Below the pieces are notes generated by a model that made no database searches, was not told where the DNA came from, and saw only the letters and a program-made list of their open reading frames with translations. A DNA stretch of 12,479 bases, from the NCBI GenBank assembly GCA_016218095.1, contig JACREV010000040.1, forward strand, positions 1-12,479. The letters run 5' to 3'. The translations under genes and the position numbers were made by a program. This document shows, piece by piece, positions 1 through 4,801 of the stretch (its first letter is position 1; the number at the start of each line of letters is the position of its first letter). The stretch is from Deltaproteobacteria bacterium (GTDB lineage Bacteria; Desulfobacterota; GWC2-55-46).

Positions 1-696
1 CGCCGCTCGTGCCCGGAGTCGCCCTTTGTCCACATGTCGACGAACAAGGTATATGGGGACGCCCCCAACGAGCTGAAGCTCGTGGAGCTCCCCACCCGCT
101 GGGACTACGCGGACCCGGAATACAAAGACGGCATAAAAGAGAACTTCAGGATAGACCAGTCGAAGCACTCGCTCTTCGGGGCCTCCAAGGTCGCGGCCGA
201 CATCATGGTGCAGGAGTACGGCAGGTACTTCAACATGCCGACGTGCTGTTTAAGGGGAGGGTGCCTCACAGGCCCCAACCACAGCGGCGTAGAGCTCCAC
301 GGATTCCTGAGCTACCTCATCAAGTGCAACCTCGAAGGCCGCAAATACCGCATATTCGGCTACAAGGGCAAGCAGGTGAGGGACAACATCCACTCGTACG
401 ACGTAGCGCAGTTCATCTCCGAGTTCATCTCGGCGCCTAGAATAGCCGAGGTCTACAACATCGGGGGCGGCAGGGCGAACTCGGTTTCCATTCTCGAGGC
501 CTTCAGGCTCATAGAGTCGATATCCGGCAAGCCCATGGTCTCCGAGTACGTCGAGGAGAACCGGCAGGGCGACCACATATGCTACATCTCCGACCTCTCG
601 AAAATGAAGAGGCACTACCCAAAATGGACCATAACAAAGGACCTTTCCGCCACATTCATGGAGATCCGCGACGCATGGGTGAGGAGGGAGAAGTAG
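1..696 (+). CDS. NAD-dependent nucleotide-sugar epimerase, CDP-paratose/tyvelose 2-epimerase-like (5' end missing)
   Basis: The reading frame is open from the first base, so the N-terminal Rossmann part with its GxxGxxG motif lies outside the window; 231 residues remain. It is an extended short-chain dehydrogenase. The strand with the catalytic Ser/Thr reads MSTNKVYGD (residues 12-20 of this fragment). Then come HSLFGASKVAAD (56-67, active-site helix), a substrate-loop RGGCLTGPNHSG, GKQVRDNIHSYDVA and YNIGGG near the C-terminus. These match my recollection of the RfbE-type epimerases that invert C2 of CDP-paratose, an O-antigen sugar step in the cytosol. The active-site Tyr of YxxxK is Phe here (F59, codon 175-177) while Lys63 is kept. 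The exact substrate cannot be told. The gene ends 23 bp before the next promoter, and no clear terminator follows. Confidence 0.8.
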   Translation, partial: RRSCPESPFVHMSTNKVYGDAPNELKLVELPTRWDYADPEYKDGIKENFRIDQSKHSLFGASKVAADIMVQEYGRYFNMPTCCLRGGCLTGPNHSGVELHGFLSYLIKCNLEGRKYRIFGYKGKQVRDNIHSYDVAQFISEFISAPRIAEVYNIGGGRANSVSILEAFRLIESISGKPMVSEYVEENRQGDHICYISDLSKMKRHYPKWTITKDLSATFMEIRDAWVRREK

Positions 697-719
697 CCTT
701 CAAAAGACCCATTATCTAC

Positions 720-747
720 TTGACAGTCTCGTCCATTATGATAAAAT
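720..747 (+). promoter_or_regulatory. Predicted sigma70-type promoter for tRNA-Gly
   Basis: A perfect -35 box TTGACA (720-725) is followed after 16 bp by TAAAAT (742-747, 5/6 to consensus). Transcription would start near 754, giving a leader of about 80 nt before the tRNA at 834. It may also serve the Fur-family gene at 965, which has no obvious promoter of its own. A second TTGACG at 801-806 was judged too close to the tRNA to give a usable start. Confidence 0.55.
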
Positions 748-833
748 CGGTTTTCGTTTTCGGCCTTCCATCTGCCGGTTTTACCGCAAGGAAGCCCTTT
801 TTGACGAAAACCAAACCAAAAATCGTTTTATAC

Positions 834-909
834 GCGGGAGTAGCTCAGTTGGTAGAGCGCAACCTTGCCAAGGTTGAGGTCGCGGGTTCGAGCCCCGTCT
901 CCCGCTCCA
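834..909 (+). tRNA. tRNA-Gly (anticodon GCC)
   Basis: A complete cloverleaf can be folded by hand. The acceptor GCGGGAG (834-840) pairs with CTCCCGC (899-905). The anticodon stem CAACC/GGTTG encloses the loop TTGCCAA, with anticodon GCC reading GGC/GGT. The T arm has a five-pair stem (one G-T pair) around TTCGAGC. The discriminator is T906 and CCA is encoded (907-909). A run of six T lies just downstream (913-918) and may help end transcription. Confidence 0.97.
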
Positions 910-964
910 TTATTTTTTCAACCCACGTTCCAGTTTCAGCCCTTCTCGCCGCCCAAGGTGGAGC

Positions 965-1396
965 ATGAAAGAATTAAGCAAGATGGAGATCCTCAAATCC
1001 TACCTTGAGGCAAAGGGCCTCAAGTCCACGGCCCAGCGCGACTACATCGCGGACGTCTTTTTCAAGACCAATACCCACATAAGCCTTGAAGAGCTCCTTA
1101 AAAAGGTCAAACGCAAGACCCCGAACATCGGCTACGCGACCGTCTACAGGACCATGAAGTTGCTCACCGAATGCGGCCTCGCCATATCGAGGCAGTTCGG
1201 CGACGGCCAGACCCGGTACGAGAACCTCCCGGAGAACGGCCACCACGACCATATCATCTGCATCAGGTGCTCGAAGATCGCCGAGTTCCAGAACCAGAAG
1301 ATAGAACAGCTGCAGGCCGAAGCGGCGAAGAAGCTCGGTTTTACGGTCGTAAACCATAAATTGGAACTTTACGGCTACTGCTCCGACTGCGCCTGA
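965..1396 (+). CDS. Fur-family metal-dependent transcriptional regulator
   Basis: This 143-residue protein has the usual length and layout of the Fur family. Residues 1-85 form the winged-helix DNA-binding domain, with the recognition-helix signature ATVYRTMKLLTE (58-69). The dimerisation and metal domain follows. Its HHDH (93-96) with E86 and H131 are the likely regulatory metal ligands. CxxC pairs at C99/C102 and C139/C142 match the structural zinc site. AAGG at 955-958 sits six bases before the chosen ATG. Fur proteins bind Fe(II) and repress iron-uptake genes; PerR and Zur relatives sense peroxide or zinc. The Fur-box-like site upstream of the adjacent feoB favours an iron role, but the subtype is not proven by sequence alone. 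It lies 55 bp after the tRNA and may share its promoter. Confidence 0.93.
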   Translation: MKELSKMEILKSYLEAKGLKSTAQRDYIADVFFKTNTHISLEELLKKVKRKTPNIGYATVYRTMKLLTECGLAISRQFGDGQTRYENLPENGHHDHIICIRCSKIAEFQNQKIEQLQAEAAKKLGFTVVNHKLELYGYCSDCA

Positions 1397-1539
1397 GGCT
1401 ACCTCTAAAAATTGTTATTTTTCCTAATCTCTGTGTCAGGCCGGAAATAAAAATGCTCACATATTTTCATATATGCTCCGCTTTTTATTCCCGCCCTTCC
1501 TTGACCTAAGAAAAAATTCCTAATTTTTAGAGGCAGCCT
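1396..1539. repeat. 144-bp palindromic (MITE-like) element between the Fur gene and feoB
   Basis: The ends are inverted: GGCTACCTCTAAAAATT (1397-1413) pairs with 1522-1538 at 16 of 17 positions, and one further pair extends this outward. Inside, 1442-1453 pairs with 1482-1493 with one mismatch. The tip is CATAT TTTC ATATATG around 1460-1475. The segments between are also partly complementary. The whole region therefore folds into one long imperfect hairpin on either strand. No protein signal was found in it. It could be a non-autonomous mobile repeat, a transcription barrier after the Fur gene, or both. Confidence 0.6.
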
Positions 1540-1552
1540 GCAAAAATTTCTC

Positions 1553-1581
1553 TTGCAATTGAAAATGAATATTAATATCAT
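1553..1581 (+). promoter_or_regulatory. Predicted feoB promoter, probably giving a leaderless mRNA
   Basis: TTGCAA (1553-1558, 4/6) is followed after 17 bp by TATCAT (1576-1581, 5/6). The expected start point is about 1587-1589, that is, on the feoB ATG itself at 1588. This agrees with the absence of any Shine-Dalgarno sequence upstream of that ATG. Confidence 0.4.
1561..1579 (+). promoter_or_regulatory. Fur box overlapping the feoB promoter
   Basis: GAAAATGAATATTAATATC matches 14 of 19 positions of the classical Fur box (GATAATGATAATCATTATC). It covers the spacer and -10 region of the predicted promoter, nine bases before the feoB start codon, a position where a bound repressor would block transcription. 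A Fur-family gene lies directly upstream. The local sequence is AT-rich, so chance similarity remains possible. Confidence 0.5.
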
Positions 1582-1587
1582 AACTGC

Positions 1588-3555
1588 ATGAACCATGGAG
1601 GCGCGAAGGCGCAATCGATAGACGGCGAGTGGCTGGTCCTCGTCGGTAACCCTAACGTGGGCAAAAGCGTCATCTTCGGGGCCCTTACCGGCAGGTACGC
1701 CACTGTCTCCAACTACCCCGGCACGACCGTCGAGGTCTCCAGGGGCACCGCGCGCATAGGCGGGAAAAAACAGGGGATAATCGACAGCCCCGGCGTCAAC
1801 TCGCTCGTCCCGATGTCCGAGGACGAGAAGGTCACCCGCGACATACTCTTAAACGAAAACGTCGGCTCCGTCCTCCAGGTGATGGATTCCAAGAACCTTC
1901 GGAGGAGCCTCCTTATAACCCTCCAGCTCGTCGAGATGGGCCTCCCGATAACGCTCGCCCTCAATATGTACGACGAGGCGGGCGAGCGGGGCATTTCCGT
2001 TGACATCGAGAGTCTCTCCAAAACGCTCGGACTGAACGTCGTCCCGACGATAGCCACCCAGAGGTGGAACCTCGATAAGCTCTCCGACGCCTTCCATCAC
2101 AGATCGAAGCCCAACTCGGTCATAAAATACCCCGAGTTCATAGAGGACGGCATAAGGCGGATAGAGGCGCTTCTTCCTTCAGCGCGGATCTCCGCGCGCT
2201 CTATCGCCATCATGCTCCTTTCAGGCGACCCGACGCTCTCGGGCTGGGTCGAGAAGAACATCCCGGGCAAGGCCGCGGATATAGAGGATATCCGCTCGGG
2301 CGTGCAGACGAGGTTCAAGGAGCCCGTAGGCTATATCATCAACAGAGTGAGGCTTAAGACCGTCGACGCGATCGTCTCCGACGTGGTCTCGCAGGAGAAG
2401 CTCGGCAAATCGAAGCTCTCAACCGTAATAGGGTCGCTCTCCATGCACCCTGTATGGGGCGTCCCGATACTCCTCGCCGTGCTGTTCCTGATGTACGAAT
2501 TTGTGGGAGTGCTCGGGGCCGGCGTCAGCGTCGACTTCTTCGAGACGACGATATTCGAGGGGTTCGTGAACCCCTGGGCCGAGCGCGTCGTCGGATACGT
2601 CTTCCCCTCGGGCCTCATACACGACCTCATCGTAGGCCAGTACGGCATCGTGACCATGGCGTTCACCTACGCCATAGCCATAATCCTCCCCATAGTCGGG
2701 TTCTTTTTCATATTCTTCAGCTTCCTCGAGGACTCGGGTTATCTCCCCCGTCTCGCCGTCATGGTCGACAGGATATTCAAGCTCATGGGCCTGAACGGCA
2801 AGGCGGTCCTCCCTATGGTATTGGGTCTCGGTTGCGACACCATGGCCACCATGACGACGCGCATTCTGGAGACAAAGAAAGAGCGGATAATCGTGACGCT
2901 CCTCCTCGCCCTCGGCGTTCCATGCTCGGCACAGCTCGGCGTCATACTCGGGATGCTCGGCGCGGTATCGCTCTCGGCGACCCTCTGGTGGGCCGGCGTC
3001 GTTATCGGCGTCATGTTCATAGTCGGGCTCCTCGCCTCGAAGGTCCTTCCAGGAGAAGCATCCGACTTTATCCTCGAGATACCGCCCATGAGGATGCCTC
3101 AGATATCGAACATCGTGCTCAAAACGCTTGTCCGTGTAGAGTGGTACCTTAAAGAGGCGGTCCCGCTCTTCATACTCGGCACGCTCTTCCTCTTTACGCT
3201 CGATAAGACCCACGCGCTTAAGTACCTTGAGGCGGCGGGCTCGCCCATCATAGTCAACTTCCTGAACCTCCCCGTGGAATCCACCCAGGCGTTCATCGTC
3301 GGGTTCCTGAGGAGGGATTACGGGGCCGCAGGGTTGTTCGCGCTCCAGAAGAACGGCCTTCTTACGCCCGTCCAGACTGTAGTCTCGCTCGTCACCATGA
3401 CGCTCTTCGTGCCGTGCATAGCCAACCTCTTGATGATGATAAAGGAGAGGGGGCTCAAGGCCGCGCTCCTGATGACGCTCTTCATTTTCCCGTTCGCGGT
3501 GCTCGTAGGCGGCGTATTGAACTTCATATTCAAGATCCTGAGTATTACGTTATAG
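1588..3555 (+). CDS. feoB: Ferrous iron transporter FeoB
   Basis: FeoB is a GTPase-coupled inner-membrane Fe(II) importer. The N-terminal G domain shows the P-loop GNPNVGKS (20-27), switch motif YPGTT (43-47), DSPG (66-69, G3; many FeoB proteins have DLPG) and NMYD (126-129, G4). A helical domain follows to about residue 270. The membrane part starts with PVWGVPILLAVLFLMYEF (about 289-306). It contains two Gate-like repeats with the conserved cysteines LGLGCDTM (C416), GVPCSAQ (C446) and FVPCIAN (C610). At 655 residues it is shorter than many FeoB proteins (roughly 700-770). No separate feoA precedes it; a FeoA-like domain is instead found in the next gene. The ATG lacks a Shine-Dalgarno sequence, fitting a leaderless transcript. 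Its stop overlaps the ribosome-binding site of the downstream regulator, so the two are almost certainly co-transcribed. Confidence 0.95.
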   Translation: MNHGGAKAQSIDGEWLVLVGNPNVGKSVIFGALTGRYATVSNYPGTTVEVSRGTARIGGKKQGIIDSPGVNSLVPMSEDEKVTRDILLNENVGSVLQVMDSKNLRRSLLITLQLVEMGLPITLALNMYDEAGERGISVDIESLSKTLGLNVVPTIATQRWNLDKLSDAFHHRSKPNSVIKYPEFIEDGIRRIEALLPSARISARSIAIMLLSGDPTLSGWVEKNIPGKAADIEDIRSGVQTRFKEPVGYIINRVRLKTVDAIVSDVVSQEKLGKSKLSTVIGSLSMHPVWGVPILLAVLFLMYEFVGVLGAGVSVDFFETTIFEGFVNPWAERVVGYVFPSGLIHDLIVGQYGIVTMAFTYAIAIILPIVGFFFIFFSFLEDSGYLPRLAVMVDRIFKLMGLNGKAVLPMVLGLGCDTMATMTTRILETKKERIIVTLLLALGVPCSAQLGVILGMLGAVSLSATLWWAGVVIGVMFIVGLLASKVLPGEASDFILEIPPMRMPQISNIVLKTLVRVEWYLKEAVPLFILGTLFLFTLDKTHALKYLEAAGSPIIVNFLNLPVESTQAFIVGFLRRDYGAAGLFALQKNGLLTPVQTVVSLVTMTLFVPCIANLLMMIKERGLKAALLMTLFIFPFAVLVGGVLNFIFKILSITL

Positions 3556-3563
3556 GAGGCCGC

Positions 3564-4223
3564 ATGATAAAGGACAAGGGCGTTGAAGAGGTGCTTGAGT
3601 TCATCTGGTCACAGAGGGAGCAGGGCTCGAACTCTGTAAGGGAGCTCCTCGCCATAGAAGAGGTCGCCGAGGAGGCTGACATGGAGACCTTGCGGCGCAT
3701 GGCGGGGAACAACCTCATAAAGATGGACGGGGACACCGTGGTCCTCTCGCTCGACGGAGAGAAGCTCGCAGAGGCCGCGATACGCCGCCACAGGCTGGCA
3801 GAGCGTCTGCTGACCGAGGTCCTCTCCCTGGACGCGGAATCGATAGAGAAAAACGCCTGCAGTTTCGAGCACACCCTTTCCCACGAGGTAACGGACTCTA
3901 TATGCACTCTTCTTGGGCACCCGCCTACCTGTCCGCACGGGCTGCCCATCCCAAAGGGCGACTGTTGCAGGAAGACGGGCGGGGAATTAAAGCCCATAGT
4001 CCAGCAGTTGAGCGCGCTCGACGTAGGGGATACCGGGAGGATCGCTTTCATTGTCTCGAACATCCATTCGCGGCTCGATAAGCTCGGGTCACTCGGCATC
4101 GTCCCCGGCTCGTCGGTCCGCGTCCACCAGAAACGCCCCGCCTTCGTCATCCAGATAGGAGAAACAACGCTCGCACTCGACCCGGAGATAATAAAAGAGA
4201 TATACGTGAAGAAGGTGTTTTGA
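3564..4223 (+). CDS. DtxR-family iron-dependent regulator with C-terminal FeoA-like domain
   Basis: A 219-residue protein starting eight bases after the feoB stop, with GGAGG at 3555-3559 overlapping that stop; longer upstream starts would run into feoB and lack such a site. Residues 1-70 are a divergent winged-helix region. The metal-binding and dimerisation domain follows: RRHRLAERLL (H76, E80) and ACSFEH (C99, E102, H103) align with DtxR H79/E83 and C102/E105/H106, while the DtxR H98 position is Glu (E95). CPHGLPIPKGDCC (123-135) adds C123, C134 and C135. Residues 147-219 resemble the SH3-like FeoA fold (LGIVPGSSVRVHQKRPAF, then LALDPEIIKEIYV). Such proteins repress metal-uptake genes when loaded with Fe(II) or Mn(II). 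The location suggests it controls or assists FeoB; direct FeoA-like contact with FeoB is inference. Confidence 0.87.
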   Translation: MIKDKGVEEVLEFIWSQREQGSNSVRELLAIEEVAEEADMETLRRMAGNNLIKMDGDTVVLSLDGEKLAEAAIRRHRLAERLLTEVLSLDAESIEKNACSFEHTLSHEVTDSICTLLGHPPTCPHGLPIPKGDCCRKTGGELKPIVQQLSALDVGDTGRIAFIVSNIHSRLDKLGSLGIVPGSSVRVHQKRPAFVIQIGETTLALDPEIIKEIYVKKVF

Positions 4224-4249
4224 AATAAGTTGGCCTTCAAAGTTTTTTT
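4219..4249 (+). terminator. Weak candidate terminator after the feoB operon
   Basis: TTTGAA (4219-4224) can pair with TTCAAA (4236-4241) over an 11-nt loop, followed by G and seven T (4243-4249). The stem is short and AT-rich and overlaps the stop codon, so it would be a weak intrinsic terminator at best. Confidence 0.25.
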
Positions 4250-4338
4250 GTTCTGTTTTACCAATACACAGGCGCATGGCGGAGAGCGCCTAAGGGAGGG
4301 AGAGGCGAGCGCGCCGGGGTAGATTAGACGCGAAGCGC

Positions 4339-4453
4339 TCAAGGGGCGAGCGAGCGGGTGGGGGAGGAGGAAAGCGCTCGGAGCCCATGCGCAAAAAGGC
4401 TTAAGGCAGAGGATTCGAATAAGCCATACAAGCCTATGTGGAGTCACGAATTA
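4339..4453 (+). repeat. Degenerate direct repeat, unit 1
   Basis: This unit begins AAGGGGCGAGCGA and ends GTCACGAATTAA. It shares an ordered series of short blocks with 4490-4623: the GGGGCGAGCGA start, a G/A-rich run, a CATGC/TATGC-type block with an A run, a GGCAGAGG(A/G)TTCG block, an AAGCCATAC/AGCCAATAC block, and the identical 12-base end. It is followed at once by the hairpin at 4455-4479. Confidence 0.5.
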
Positions 4454-4454
4454 A

Positions 4455-4479
4455 GGGTTCAGGTTACAAACCTGAACCC
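4455..4479. repeat. GGGTTCAGGTT hairpin, copy 1
   Basis: A perfect 11-bp inverted repeat, GGGTTCAGGTT (4455-4465) and AACCTGAACCC (4469-4479), with loop ACA. It is followed by GCAAAAGGCC, as in copy 2 at 4692-4725. There is no T run on either side, so it is probably a repeat-family palindrome and not an intrinsic terminator. Confidence 0.7.
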
Positions 4480-4489
4480 GCAAAAGGCC

Positions 4490-4623
4490 CTAAGGGGCGA
4501 GCGAATGGGAGGGGGAGGGCGTAGCGAGAATCCCTATGCCGAAAAAAGCCCGGCAGGGCGCAAAATGGCCTTGGGCAGAGGGTTCGTATAGCCAATACTG
4601 CCGCTATACGGTCACGAATTAAA
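4490..4623 (+). repeat. Degenerate direct repeat, unit 2
   Basis: The second copy of the unit at 4339-4453, somewhat longer owing to extra sequence around 4545-4566. It contains its own hairpin, CGTATAGC (4585-4592) against GCTATACG (4603-4610), where unit 1 has only a weak counterpart. It ends with the same GTCACGAATTAA. Confidence 0.5.
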
Positions 4624-4654
4624 TTCATATCAAATTAGAACTGAAATACACTGG

Positions 4655-4674
4655 ATTCCCGCTTTCGCGGGAAT
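4655..4674. repeat. ATTCCCGC hairpin repeat
   Basis: ATTCCCGC TTTC GCGGGAAT is a perfect 8-bp stem, set in the context CTGG...GACAG. From memory, this 'GGATTCCCGC...GCGGGAATGAC' palindrome is dispersed in many proteobacterial genomes, usually between genes. Only one copy is seen here. Confidence 0.65.
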
Positions 4675-4691
4675 GACAGCCTTTGTACGAA

Positions 4692-4725
4692 TTTGCGGGT
4701 TCAGGTTTCAACCTGAACCCGCAAA
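4692..4725. repeat. GGGTTCAGGTT hairpin, copy 2
   Basis: A 16-bp perfect inverted repeat (4692-4707 with 4710-4725) around TC. Its core GGGTTCAGGTT/AACCTGAACCC and following GCAAAA are shared with copy 1 at 4455-4479. The arms are longer here by flanking T/A and GC pairs. Confidence 0.75.
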
Positions 4726-4801
4726 AAGCCCGAAAGCCAGCTAAATCCCTCTTCAATTCTCTTCTACAAAAATCCCTGAAATTGTGTTACCCTTTTTCCT
4801 T

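Larger units (their letters stand above)
4224..4801. other. Gene-free stretch with degenerate repeats and hairpins
   Basis: No convincing gene is seen in about 580 bp. The left part (4262-4400) is purine-rich and contains an imperfect inverted repeat, GCGCATGG...GAGCGC (4272-4289) against GCGCTC...CCATGCGC (4374-4392). The middle holds two direct repeats and several hairpins listed separately. The right end (4740-4801) must contain the dnaE promoter, but I could not pick a convincing -35/-10 pair there. Confidence 0.7.

Noticed and set aside
801..833. A second promoter (TTGACG at 801) close to the tRNA
   Set aside because: Any -10 at normal spacing would put the start inside the mature tRNA; the promoter at 720-747 fits better.
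579..968. A 129-codon + strand frame running across the tRNA-Gly gene
   Set aside because: It contains the complete tRNA (translated as GVAQLVERNLAKVEVAGSSPV) and overlaps the epimerase end; it is a typical false frame over a tRNA.
1405..1614. A 69-codon - strand frame over the fur-feoB intergenic region
   Set aside because: It is made by the palindromic element, has no ribosome-binding site or domain, and overlaps the feoB start.
2419..3213. A 264-codon open frame on the - strand inside feoB
   Set aside because: It is antisense to the FeoB membrane domain; the charge-rich, low-complexity product is the usual mirror of hydrophobic helices.
3545..4447. A 300-codon open frame on the - strand opposite the DtxR-like gene
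   Set aside because: It is antisense to a clearly recognisable protein, has no recognisable motif, and arises from codon bias in GC-rich coding DNA.
4358..4591. A 77-codon + strand frame in the region before dnaE
   Set aside because: It crosses the degenerate direct repeats and the GGGTTCAGGTT hairpin; its sequence is repeat-derived and low in complexity.
4224..4801. Possible CRISPR array or structured small RNA
   Set aside because: The repeats are too few, degenerate and unequal in length for CRISPR, and no cas gene is near. No known RNA family was recognised.
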